A DNA stretch of 64,000 bases from Desulforamulus reducens MI-1 (GCF_000016165.1 NC_009253.1:248001-312000); one strand, 5' to 3'; counted from the stretch's first letter, positions 18,018-25,964 are shown. Program-made: numbers and translations. The notes: generated by a model from the letters alone, not told the origin.

Positions 18018-19619
18018 ATGAAAACTCTCATTCAAAACGGACTGGTTGTAGACGGAAGCGGTGCTGCCAGCTATAAGGCGGATGTACTGCTGAACGGTGA
18101 CCGTATTACCGCCATCGGCACAGGCCTTTCGGCGGATGGGGCCCTGGTTATCGACGCAACCGGTCTGGTGGTGGCCCCCGGCTTTATTGACACCCACAGC
18201 CACAGCGACTTGCAGATTCTGATTAACCCCGAGGTGGCCCCCAAGGTGATGCAGGGCATCACCACGGAAATTCTGGGGCAGGACGGTATTTCTATGGCAC
18301 CCCTGCCAGTGGAGTACATCAGCCCCTGGCGTAAAAACCTTGCCGGTCTGGATGGTGACAGCGACAACATTAACTGGGAATTTGAAACCACCGAAGGCTA
18401 CCTCAAGCTGATTGAAGAGGTGGGGCCCGGGTTGAACGAGTGCTATCTGGTGCCACACGGCAATATCCGCATGGAAGCCATGGGTCTGGAAAACCGCCTG
18501 CCCAACGATGAAGAGTTGAAAAAGATGTGCCAAATCACCCGCCGTGAGATGGAGGCAGGCGCCGTCGGCCTTTCCACCGGCCTGATCTACATGCCCTGCG
18601 CCTATTCGGAATCCAAAGAAATTATAGAAATGTGTAAGGTCGTGGCGGAATACGATGGTATCTTCGTAATTCACCAGCGCAGTGAAGCAGATACCATTCT
18701 GGACTCGATGGATGAAGTCATAAAGATTGGTCGTGAATCGGGGGTTAAGATTCATTATTCCCACTTTAAGGTTTGTGGCAAGAAAAACTGGGACAAGATT
18801 GAAAAAGTTGTTGAATTACTGGAAAAAGCTCAAAAAGAAGGCATCCGTGTCAGCTTTGACCAGTACCCCTATGTTGCAGGCAGCACCATGCTGGGCGTGA
18901 TCCTTCCTCCTTGGGTGCACGATGGCGGCACCAATAGGGTTCTGGAGCGCCTTGCCGACCCCAAGCTTCGGCAAAAAATGGTCTATGATATTGAACACGG
19001 CATCCCTGGCTGGGACAACTTTGTGGAATTTGCCGGCCTAGATCAGATATTCGTCACCAACGTAAAAACCAGTAAAAACAAAGACGCGGTCGGGCTTAAC
19101 CTGATTCAGCTGGGCGAGCTACACGGCAAAAATCCCTACGACGCGACCTTCGACCTGCTGCTGGAAGAAGAAAATGCCGTTGGCATGGTAGATTTCTACG
19201 GCACCGAAGAGCATGTTCAGCTCTTTATGAAGCGCCCTGAAATGAACGCCTGCACCGACGGTCTGCTGGGCGGCAAGCCTCATCCCCGTGTATTTGGCGC
19301 CTTTCCCCGCATTCTTGGCAAGTATGTACGGGAAGAAAAGACCTTCAGCTTAGAAGAAGCTGTTTACAAGATGACCAAGAAGCCCGCCACTACCTTTAAT
19401 ATTGTAAACCGTGGCGAGCTTCGTGAGGGTTACTTTGCCGACATCACCATCTTTAACCCGGATACGGTCATTGACAAGGGCACCTACACCGAACCTGTGC
19501 AGTATCCTGAAGGCATTGAATATGTAATCATCAATGGCTCACTGACCGTAGCTCAAGGTAAACACACCGGTAGCCGTACCGGCAAGGTGCTTCGCAAAAA
19601 AGGCACAGATGTCATATAG
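18018..19619 (+). CDS. N-acyl-D-amino-acid deacylase-like amidohydrolase
   Basis: 533-aa amidohydrolase of the D-aminoacylase group. It has the small beta-sandwich N-terminus, His60-x-His62 in GFIDTHSHSDLQ, the VGLSTGLIYMPCAY segment, HQRSEAD, HYSHFK and a C-terminal GYFADITIFNPD. In classic D-aminoacylases a metal-binding Cys occurs in GNCG; here the site reads GQDG (87-90) with Asp89 in its place. The protein may therefore have altered metal binding or a different N-substituted substrate. ATG 18018 lies 64 nt after the permease. Neighbours suggest it works on N-carbamoyl or N-acyl amino acids produced in the same pathway. Confidence 0.82.
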   Translation: MKTLIQNGLVVDGSGAASYKADVLLNGDRITAIGTGLSADGALVIDATGLVVAPGFIDTHSHSDLQILINPEVAPKVMQGITTEILGQDGISMAPLPVEYISPWRKNLAGLDGDSDNINWEFETTEGYLKLIEEVGPGLNECYLVPHGNIRMEAMGLENRLPNDEELKKMCQITRREMEAGAVGLSTGLIYMPCAYSESKEIIEMCKVVAEYDGIFVIHQRSEADTILDSMDEVIKIGRESGVKIHYSHFKVCGKKNWDKIEKVVELLEKAQKEGIRVSFDQYPYVAGSTMLGVILPPWVHDGGTNRVLERLADPKLRQKMVYDIEHGIPGWDNFVEFAGLDQIFVTNVKTSKNKDAVGLNLIQLGELHGKNPYDATFDLLLEEENAVGMVDFYGTEEHVQLFMKRPEMNACTDGLLGGKPHPRVFGAFPRILGKYVREEKTFSLEEAVYKMTKKPATTFNIVNRGELREGYFADITIFNPDTVIDKGTYTEPVQYPEGIEYVIINGSLTVAQGKHTGSRTGKVLRKKGTDVI

Positions 19620-19631
19620 AAAACCGTTCAT

Positions 19632-19656
19632 GTGCCCCCGCGCTTGCGCGGGGCAC
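19632..19656 (+). other. GC-rich hairpin between deacylase and ridA
   Basis: gtgcccc-cgcg / cgcg-gggcac forms a strong stem-loop with no T-run, 28 nt before ridA. It is more likely an mRNA processing or stability element than a terminator. Confidence 0.6.
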
Positions 19657-19683
19657 AGAGCAAGAGATAATGGAGGAGATAAC

Positions 19684-20052
19684 ATGAAAGAAATTAAAAC
19701 TATTAATGCCCCAGGAGCAATTGGCCCTTATTCGCAAGGGTTTATTAGCAATGGTATGGTGTATACCTCTGGCCAGATCCCGGTAAATCCCGCCAACGGC
19801 GAAGTACCAGAAGGCATTTCAGCGCAAGCGGAACAGAGCTGCAAAAACGTGGGCGCTCTGCTGGAGTCTGCCGGAATCGGCTTTGCAAACGTGGTAAAAA
19901 CAACCTGCTTTTTGGTGGATATGGCCGACTTTGCGGCCTTTAACGAAGTGTACGCACGGTATTTTATCTCGAAGCCTGCCCGCAGTTGCGTTGCTGTAAA
20001 GGAGTTGCCCAAGGGCGTGCTTTGCGAAATTGAAGCAGTCGCCGAGCTGTAA
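19684..20052 (+). CDS. ridA: RidA family enamine/imine deaminase
   Basis: 122-aa YjgF/YER057c/UK114 protein that hydrolyses reactive 2-aminoacrylate-type enamines/imines to keto acids and ammonia. The catalytic Arg100 is in KPARSCVAV and the conserved Glu is in CEIEAVAEL at the C-terminus. The start is ATG 19684 behind GGAGGAG; a longer frame from 19609 overlaps the preceding gene and lacks a ribosome site. Its place at the end of the dpaL operon fits removal of the aminoacrylate made by DpaL. Confidence 0.93.
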   Translation: MKEIKTINAPGAIGPYSQGFISNGMVYTSGQIPVNPANGEVPEGISAQAEQSCKNVGALLESAGIGFANVVKTTCFLVDMADFAAFNEVYARYFISKPARSCVAVKELPKGVLCEIEAVAEL

Positions 20053-20135
20053 GAAATCGTAATCGTTTATATAAATCTCTTTTTGCAGGGTACTTGTATT
20101 TAATTCCTATAACCTTTAGCTTTGTCAACAACCTG

Positions 20136-20166
20136 GGAAGGCATTTGCCTTCCTTTATTTTTTTCC
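20136..20166 (+). terminator. Terminator at the right edge of the island, carrying the 17-bp direct repeat
   Basis: Eight-bp stem GGAAGGCA/TGCCTTCC (20136-20143, 20146-20153) followed by a long T-rich tract. The 17-bp core is identical to 10281-10297 next to rpsI. It ends the island operon and may originally have been the rpsI terminator. Confidence 0.85.
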
Positions 20167-20245
20167 AATACTGCTTCTATTTTCCAAATAATTGGCATAC
20201 CATTCCCTTAGGAAAAGAACTTGTACTAAAAGGAGAGGGTATGCC

Positions 20246-21061
20246 GTGGCTGTTATTAGGGCCTTTAGGATAAAAAAACGTTATGTGTTGGGGTTTATTA
20301 CCCTTAGTATTCTGTTCTTTCAGCTATATCAAATGGTCCTGGTTAAGATAGAAGAAAAAAATATTACAGCACTGTCCTACGTGCTGGCCAATAAAACCAT
20401 CGTGGTGGATCCCGGGCATGGTGGCAGGGACCCGGGAAAAATTGGTCTAAGCGGCGTTCCAGAGAAAGAAATAAACTTAGAAGTTTCTAAAAGGTTAGCC
20501 GCTGTATTGGGGCAAATGGGGGCAGCCATCATCATGACCCGGGAAGCGGATGTTGACCTGAGTGACAGCTCAGCTTCGGGTTGGAAAAGTAAAAAGCAGC
20601 AGGATCTAACCCGTAGAACAGATATGGCCAATGAAAGAAAAGCAGATTTGTATATCAGTGTTCACTGCAATGCCTATACAAGCCCCAGGGAGCATGGTGC
20701 TCAGGTCTTTTCTCAACCGGGTTCAGAGGATAGTAAACGATTGGCGGAATGCGTCCAGTCAGAAATGGCAGCACTATTAAAGAATACAAACCGCAAGGCC
20801 AAACAGGTGGATTATTTTGCCCTGCGTAAAACCAAGATGCCGGCAGCCATTGTAGAGATTGGTTTTATCACTAACCCAAAGGAAGATGAGTTGTTACGGG
20901 ACCCCCTATACCAAAGCAAAGTGGCCTGGAGTATTGCGGCGGGCATTATAAAATATTATGCAGACCTGGAAGAAAGGGAAAATCAAAAAATTGATGAGAA
21001 AAATAAAGAGATTTTGGAAACCTTTCGGCAGCAACCGGGGCAGTATATTCCTGCACCCTGA
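20246..21061 (+). CDS. cwlD: N-acetylmuramoyl-L-alanine amidase CwlD
   Basis: Spore-cortex amidase that removes the peptide from muramic acid so that muramic lactam can form. The 271-aa protein has one N-terminal membrane anchor (about 13-33). An Amidase_3 domain follows, with zinc ligands His58 (VVDPGHGG), Glu75 (EKEINLEV) and the His in SVHCNA, and Glu in AIVEIGFITN. I choose GTG 20246, 10 nt after AGGAG. The ATG at 20241 is out of frame, and an ATG at 20192 precedes the ribosome site. In spore formers it commonly lies right after rpsI. Its presence marks an endospore-forming organism. Confidence 0.93.
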   Translation: MAVIRAFRIKKRYVLGFITLSILFFQLYQMVLVKIEEKNITALSYVLANKTIVVDPGHGGRDPGKIGLSGVPEKEINLEVSKRLAAVLGQMGAAIIMTREADVDLSDSSASGWKSKKQQDLTRRTDMANERKADLYISVHCNAYTSPREHGAQVFSQPGSEDSKRLAECVQSEMAALLKNTNRKAKQVDYFALRKTKMPAAIVEIGFITNPKEDELLRDPLYQSKVAWSIAAGIIKYYADLEERENQKIDEKNKEILETFRQQPGQYIPAP

Positions 21062-21064
21062 ATA

Positions 21065-21098
21065 GAAAACCCGCCAACGATAAATTGGAGGGTTTTCT
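21065..21098 (+). terminator. Terminator after cwlD
   Basis: GAAAACCCgCCAA (21065-21077) pairs with TTGGaGGGTTTTC (21085-21097), ending in a T-run. One internal mismatch is present. Confidence 0.7.
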
Positions 21099-21208
21099 GC
21101 ATTAATATTACAGTCTTAGGTCAAAAACAACCATTTAGTCACTAGCGAATAAAATTACGCATATAATGGAACATTAAAAGGGCATTGAACTTGCGAGGAG
21201 GCAATACG

Positions 21209-22375
21209 ATGGTATATTTTGATTCTGCAGCCACATCCTGGCCCAAGCCTCCGGAAGTTTGGCAGGCTATGGAACATTTTATCCGGAAAGTTGGCGCAAG
21301 CCCCGGGCGAGCCGGACATAAACGTACCGTTGAAGCAAATAAAATTGTAGATGAGACCAGGCAGCTTTTGGCCGACCTCTTTAACGTTGATGACTACCAA
21401 AGAATTATCTTTACTCTAAATGCCACAGATAGTTTAAACCTTGCCATCAAAGGATTACTAAGGCCAGGTGACCATGTGGTTACCAGTTCCATGGAACATA
21501 ACTCTGTAACCAGACCCCTATATACATTGGAAGCCTACGGCGTTCAGGTTACCAAAGTAAAATGTGATCAGCAAGGAAATATCAATCTGGGCGAAGTTGA
21601 ACAAGCCATTCGTCCCAATACCCGGGCCATAGTACTGACCCATGCTTCCAATGTTTCGGGTACTATTATGCCGGTGGAAGAGGTGGGCAGAATTGCTGCC
21701 AAGTATAACCTGTTTTTTGTGATGGATGCAGCCCAAACGGCTGGGCTACTGGATATTGATGTTAAGAAATTGAATATCAGTGTCCTGACCTTTCCAGGGC
21801 ACAAAAGTTTGATGGGGCCCCAGGGTACTGGCGGGCTATACATCCGAGAAGGGGTACCATTACTAACACTGCGGGAAGGTGGCACTGGCAGTGGTTCTGA
21901 AACACCAACCCAACCAGATATGATGCCGGAGAAATATGAAAGCGGCACCCTAAATGCAGTGGGGATTGCTGGCCTAGGGGCCGGTGTAAAATTTTTGCGT
22001 AGGGTTGGTATGGCTAAAATAAGGGAACATGAAATGAGGCTAACAAAACAATTCCTGGAAGGAGCTGCAGGAATTGAGGGACTGCATATATACGGCCAAC
22101 AGGACCTGAATAACCGGGTGCCTGTGGTTTCTTTTCGAATTGATGGCTATAAGGCTGGGCCGGTAGGAGACAGTCTGGATAAGGAATATGATATTGCCTG
22201 CCGGGCAGGATTACACTGTGCCCCGGATGCCCACAATACCCTGGGCACCTTTGATGAAAAACTGGTGCGGTTTAGTTTTTCTTATTTTAACAAACCGGAA
22301 GAAGTGGATTATGCTCTAAATGCTTTGAGAAAAATAGCTTTCCAAAGTCCCGTACAGACTTTACCTGCTAGATAG
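21209..22375 (+). CDS. Cysteine desulfurase family aminotransferase (class V)
   Basis: PLP protein of 388 aa. The N-terminus MVYFDSAATSWPKPPEV and the RAGHKRTVEAN stretch are typical of the family that sits apart from NifS/IscS. The PLP lysine is Lys199 in FPGHKSLMGPQGTGGLY; the Asp-x-x-Gln of VMDAAQTAG stacks on the cofactor. A Cys in CRAGLHCAPDAH near the C-terminus could accept sulfur. ATG 21209 follows GCGAGGAGG. It is a single-gene unit between two terminators. It could be a cysteine desulfurase or selenocysteine lyase; there is no U-type scaffold gene beside it to show the acceptor. Confidence 0.85.
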   Translation: MVYFDSAATSWPKPPEVWQAMEHFIRKVGASPGRAGHKRTVEANKIVDETRQLLADLFNVDDYQRIIFTLNATDSLNLAIKGLLRPGDHVVTSSMEHNSVTRPLYTLEAYGVQVTKVKCDQQGNINLGEVEQAIRPNTRAIVLTHASNVSGTIMPVEEVGRIAAKYNLFFVMDAAQTAGLLDIDVKKLNISVLTFPGHKSLMGPQGTGGLYIREGVPLLTLREGGTGSGSETPTQPDMMPEKYESGTLNAVGIAGLGAGVKFLRRVGMAKIREHEMRLTKQFLEGAAGIEGLHIYGQQDLNNRVPVVSFRIDGYKAGPVGDSLDKEYDIACRAGLHCAPDAHNTLGTFDEKLVRFSFSYFNKPEEVDYALNALRKIAFQSPVQTLPAR

Positions 22376-22395
22376 CCTAGCTACTCCGGCAGCGT

Positions 22396-22438
22396 AAAAA
22401 AAGATAACCGACCCAACAGGGATCGGTTATCTTTTTTT
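22396..22438 (+). terminator. Strong terminator after the desulfurase-like gene
   Basis: Fifteen or more pairs (AAAAAAGATAACCGA against TCGGTTATCTTTTTT), with A-runs on one side and T-runs on the other, so it can work in both directions. Confidence 0.92.
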
Positions 22439-22439
22439 A

Positions 22440-22505
22440 GCAAGTAAGAAAGTATAAACTTTCCGACTTGCATAAGGGCAACTAAGATTTACGCCAAGTT
22501 TTCTT
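22440..22505. repeat. Short member of the CGGAAAGT/AACTAAGG repeat family
   Basis: Shares with 52857-52968 the series gaaagtata-aactttcc, tgcata-ggg-caact-aag, ttacgcc and aagtttt, but lacks the inner part. It lies between two convergent units. Confidence 0.6.
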
Positions 22506-22517
22506 TAGGTAGAAAAT

Positions 22518-22790
22518 CTATTTTATTATTTTCTGATCCAGAACAGCCACATGAATCAAAATCTTTGCCACAGCCTCATAGAGCTCTGGAGGTATTTCGG
22601 TTCCCAGACCCAGTTCAGTTAGGGTGTGGGCCAAGGTTTCATCCCGGTACAGGGGAATGTTATGCTCTGTAGCAAGCCTCTCTATGGCTGTGGCTAGATC
22701 GCCCTTCCCTACGGCAACGACGGTGGGTGCGTGATCCTTGCCATGATGGTAGCGCAGGGCAGCGGCCACCCGTTCTTTTTTTCTATTCAT
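22518..22790 (-). CDS. FlhB C-terminal-like protein (FlhX type)
   Basis: A 90-aa cytoplasmic protein matching only the C-terminal switch region of the flagellar export protein FlhB/YscU (AAALRYHHGKDHAPTVVAVGKGD ... IPPELYEAVAKIL). The autocleaving Asn-Pro-Thr-His motif and the membrane domain are absent. Small FlhB-like proteins can partly replace the FlhB C-terminus in substrate switching. It lies 3 nt downstream of a FliK-like gene, so the two are surely cotranscribed. No other flagellar gene is in the window. Confidence 0.82.
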   Translation of the reverse strand: MNRKKERVAAALRYHHGKDHAPTVVAVGKGDLATAIERLATEHNIPLYRDETLAHTLTELGLGTEIPPELYEAVAKILIHVAVLDQKIIK

Positions 22791-22793
22791 TTT

Positions 22794-23381
22794 TTACACC
22801 TGCACATTCACTAATGAAAAAACATCTGCTGAAGCAAAGTCCGGATCAATATCAGCGATACCCCTTATACCCGGTTGGATACGGCAGGATACAAGCACAT
22901 TTTGGTAGCCTGTTTCGTTCAATTCCCGTTGCAAATCTAAGGAAGCGGCTCGGAATATTTCTGCAGTGCTATTACGTTCAGTGATGCATTGAACAGATAA
23001 TGAACCCGGTTGGGTGGAAAGGGTAACCCACAGGGGACCCAAGGTATCGGTATTAATATGAAAAATCAGCTTATTTTGACCATTGGAGTCTGTCTTTGCC
23101 GATAAGTCTTTAAGCTTTAGGTAAAAATGGGCGTTTTCATCCAATGGGGTACGCAGGGGCAGTGGTACATAGGATAACTGATCCTGACGATCGATGTTCC
23201 CTGAGGGTTCTGCAGTTTTGGTTTCTGAAGAACGGTGGACCTTCGTTGTTTCTTTGGCCCCAGCAACAATATTTTGATCCAGCGTAAAGGGCTTTTGCTG
23301 AACCTTATCCACTTGCTTGCCGGGGGTAACCCGCATATTATCTGTAGCTTTAAATAGGGCGGACATAACCCGATCAATCAT
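22794..23381 (-). CDS. FliK-like flagellar hook-length control protein
   Basis: A 195-aa protein with a low-complexity polar N-terminal half (1-100) and a C-terminal region (about 105-180) resembling the FliK export-switch domain: a NKLIFHINTDTLGPLWVTLS strand pattern followed by helix-rich AASLDLQRELNETGYQNVLVSCRIQP. Typical FliK proteins are longer, so this is a short form. ATG on the - strand at 23381 is preceded by AAAGGGGGG. With the FlhB-like partner it would control the switch from hook to filament export; that role is inferred. Confidence 0.72.
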   Translation of the reverse strand: MIDRVMSALFKATDNMRVTPGKQVDKVQQKPFTLDQNIVAGAKETTKVHRSSETKTAEPSGNIDRQDQLSYVPLPLRTPLDENAHFYLKLKDLSAKTDSNGQNKLIFHINTDTLGPLWVTLSTQPGSLSVQCITERNSTAEIFRAASLDLQRELNETGYQNVLVSCRIQPGIRGIADIDPDFASADVFSLVNVQV

Positions 23382-23498
23382 TTTAAGCCCCCCTTTTTAT
23401 TACATTATGTTCGACATTGTAAAAATTGTTCCTTCTATAAAGGATGGGATAGCAGGATTTTGCTTTCTCTACCCGAAAAAATAGGGCGAGGTGATTTT

Positions 23499-23558
23499 AT
23501 GGAACTGCCTGCTATATTTGCATCCTCCTTTGTATTGGGATTTACCGATTTCACATAA
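23499..23558 (+). pseudogene. Possible 5' remnant of a LysE-type exporter gene
   Basis: A 19-codon frame behind GCGAGGTGAT encodes MELPAIFASSFVLGFTDFT. It reads like the first transmembrane segment of a LysE/amino-acid exporter and then stops; the rest of such a gene is missing. It could instead be a chance small frame. Confidence 0.25.
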
Positions 23559-23655
23559 AAATTATTTGTTCATGCAAAAATACAGAAGAGAAGAATAGCC
23601 AGGAAAAGCATCATTACCATATAATATTTCCTAAGTTCGTTTCGGAGGGATTTCT

Positions 23656-25059
23656 ATGACAATTGTGTTCTGTGGTATTATGCCGCATCCACCCATTGCT
23701 TTGCCCGAAGTGGGGGGGGCGGAGTCGGATAAAATTATGGCCACCCGCAAGGCCATGCTGGAACTGGGATACCGAATAAAAGAGAGTGGTGCAGAAACAC
23801 TGGTGATGATATCACCCCATTCAACAGTTTTTGGTGATGCCATAGCCATTAATGGGCTGTTAGAAGCCACAGGCGATATGAGTCGTTTTGGAGCACCCCA
23901 GGTGGCATTGCACTATAAATATGATAAGGACTTGGGCAGTGAAATTGGGTGGCAATCAGAAGATTTAGGTTTGCCAGTGGTTGAAGTTGATAAAAAAATG
24001 GCCAGTAAGCTGGGGGTTAATTTAGAGTTAGATCATGGTTTTATGGTTCCCCTTTATTACCTAGCTAAAGCGGGGCTCCAGCTGCCTTTGGTCCCCTGCT
24101 CAATGGGAGTTTTTTTACCAGAAAAATTATATGCCTTTGGTGTTGCTGTAAAAAACGCCGCTGAGGCCACACAAACCAAAGTGGCGGTGGTTGCCAGCGG
24201 TGATCTATCCCATCGGCTAACGCCAGATGCACCGGCAGGTTATGATGAGAAAGGAAAAGAATTCGACCAGGCCATTGTATCCCTAATCAAGGCCATGGAT
24301 GTGCCTGGTCTAATAAACTTGGAAGAAGACCTCTGTGAGCGGGCCGGAGAATGTGGTCTAAGGCCCATTACCATGATGTTGGGGGCCCTGGATGGCCTGG
24401 CTGTTAAAAGTGAAGTGTTATCCTATGAAGGGCCCTTTGGCGTGGGTTATATGATAGCTACACTAACACCTCTGGGGTCTGACCCTAAAAGGGAAATATT
24501 ATTAAAGTTACGGGAGGAACGTAAGAAAAAACTGGCCTTGGAGCGGGCGCGGGAAAGCTACTTAGTGCAGGTGGCCAGGCAGAGTCTAGAAAGCTACCTG
24601 CAAGGTCAATGGAAGGACCTTGCCAGTTATGATATACCAAAGGAATATTCCGGGGCGGCGGGAACCTTTGTATCCTTTAAAAAGGGTGGCAATCTAAGGG
24701 GCTGCATTGGTACAACAGCCCCTACCCGAGCCAATATCATTCAAGAAGTAGCCTATAATGCAGTTAGTGCAGGGACGCAAGATCCCCGGTTTTACCCCAT
24801 TCGCTTAGATGAATTGGATGAGTTAACTATTTCGGTGGATGTATTAATGTCCCCAGAACCCATCAGTGGACTTGATCAACTGGATGTTAAAAGATACGGC
24901 GTTATTGTTCGTAGAGGGTCCAGAAGCGGGTTGCTCTTACCTGACTTAGAGGGAGTAGATACTCCCCAACAACAGGTGGATATTGCCAAACAAAAGGCAG
25001 GCATTGGCCCGGACGAAGAAGTGCAATTGGAGCGGTTTGAGGTCATTCGATACAGATAA
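23656..25059 (+). CDS. AmmeMemoRadiSam fusion: extradiol dioxygenase-like (LigB/Memo) domain plus AMMECR1 domain
   Basis: A 467-aa two-domain protein. Residues 1-270 resemble class III extradiol dioxygenases and Memo: His11 (MPHPP), His55 (ISPHST), ELDHGFM and SGDLSHR supply possible metal ligands. A charged helical linker (about 278-305) leads to an AMMECR1 domain with its hallmark LRGCIG at 347-352 and ISVDVLMSPEPI. Together with the radical SAM gene 39 nt downstream this is the AmmeMemoRadiSam set, here with two parts joined. No reaction has been firmly assigned to the set to my knowledge. ATG 23656 follows CGGAGGG. It is transcribed away from the fliK-like gene. Confidence 0.9.
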   Translation: MTIVFCGIMPHPPIALPEVGGAESDKIMATRKAMLELGYRIKESGAETLVMISPHSTVFGDAIAINGLLEATGDMSRFGAPQVALHYKYDKDLGSEIGWQSEDLGLPVVEVDKKMASKLGVNLELDHGFMVPLYYLAKAGLQLPLVPCSMGVFLPEKLYAFGVAVKNAAEATQTKVAVVASGDLSHRLTPDAPAGYDEKGKEFDQAIVSLIKAMDVPGLINLEEDLCERAGECGLRPITMMLGALDGLAVKSEVLSYEGPFGVGYMIATLTPLGSDPKREILLKLREERKKKLALERARESYLVQVARQSLESYLQGQWKDLASYDIPKEYSGAAGTFVSFKKGGNLRGCIGTTAPTRANIIQEVAYNAVSAGTQDPRFYPIRLDELDELTISVDVLMSPEPISGLDQLDVKRYGVIVRRGSRSGLLLPDLEGVDTPQQQVDIAKQKAGIGPDEEVQLERFEVIRYR

Positions 25060-25098
25060 AAGATAGATCCAGATTTAAGTGCTGGGAGTGTTTATCAT

Positions 25099-25959
25099 AT
25101 GCAGGAAGCCATGTTTTATCACCAAAAGGAAAATGGATTACTTTTTTGTGAACTTTGTCCAAAGGGCTGCAGCATCCGGGAAGGACACAAGGGGTTTTGC
25201 CGGGTAAGGGAAAATCAAAAGGGTGTTTTATATACCTTAAACTACGGCAAAGTATCCTCCTATGCCATGGACCCCATGGAGAAGAAACCGCTTTATCACT
25301 TTTACCCAGGGACTCTGATTCTTTCCCTGGGTACGGTGGGCTGCAACCTGCGCTGTGGTTTTTGTCAAAATTGGCAGATTGCCCATGGAGATCCCCATAC
25401 CCTAAATTTAAAACCCAGGGAGGCTGTGGAACTGGCCCTAGAGCAAAGGAAAAAGGGTTTCCCCTGCACAGGGATTGCCTATACCTATTCAGAACCCTTC
25501 ATGTGGTATGAATATGTTTATGATACCTCCCGTCTGGCCAGAGAAGCGGGCCTGAAAAATGTCATGGTGACTAACGGTTATGTCAGGGAAGAGCCCCTAA
25601 AAAAACTGCTCCCCTTTATTGATGCTATGAACATCGATGTTAAGGGTTTTACTGACCGTTACTATCGTGAAAGCTGTGTGGGCCATTTGGAACCCGTTAA
25701 GCGAACGGTGGAAATTGCCCATCAAGAATGCCACGTGGAATTAACCACCCTCTTGGTACCGGAATTAAATGATACGCCAGATGAGATCTCGGAATTGGTG
25801 GATTGGGTGGCCAGCCTCAACCCAGAGATCCCGCTACACTTTTCTAGGTATTTTCCCAACTATCAGTTTGACCAGCCGCCAACGCCCCTGGAAACCATGC
25901 AACGGGCCTATGAGATAGCCAAAAGGAAATTAAAAAACGTGCATCTGGGTAATGTTTAA
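25099..25959 (+). CDS. amrS: AmmeMemoRadiSam system radical SAM enzyme
   Basis: A 286-aa radical SAM protein. The 4Fe-4S site is Cys82-x3-Cys86-x2-Cys89 in GCNLRCGFCQNW. An N-terminal cysteine group (Cys17, Cys20, Cys24, Cys34) resembles that of pyruvate-formate-lyase-activating-type family members. The LSLGTVGCN, YTYSEPF and MNIDVKGF segments are typical of the AmrS family. It follows the fused LigB-AMMECR1 gene and surely works with it. The substrate is unknown. It starts at ATG 25099 behind GGGAG. Confidence 0.9.
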   Translation: MQEAMFYHQKENGLLFCELCPKGCSIREGHKGFCRVRENQKGVLYTLNYGKVSSYAMDPMEKKPLYHFYPGTLILSLGTVGCNLRCGFCQNWQIAHGDPHTLNLKPREAVELALEQRKKGFPCTGIAYTYSEPFMWYEYVYDTSRLAREAGLKNVMVTNGYVREEPLKKLLPFIDAMNIDVKGFTDRYYRESCVGHLEPVKRTVEIAHQECHVELTTLLVPELNDTPDEISELVDWVASLNPEIPLHFSRYFPNYQFDQPPTPLETMQRAYEIAKRKLKNVHLGNV

Positions 25960-25964
25960 GTAAC

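Noticed and set aside
23382-23655. Cyclic di-GMP or other riboswitch before the AmmeMemoRadiSam genes
   Set aside because: No conserved core or paired elements could be found; only a short frame and AT-rich sequence are present.
24474-24490. GGGGTCTGACCCT as a copy of the trpE leader palindrome
   Set aside because: It lies within coding sequence of the AmmeMemoRadiSam fusion gene (Leu-Gly-Ser-Asp-Pro) and matches only in part.
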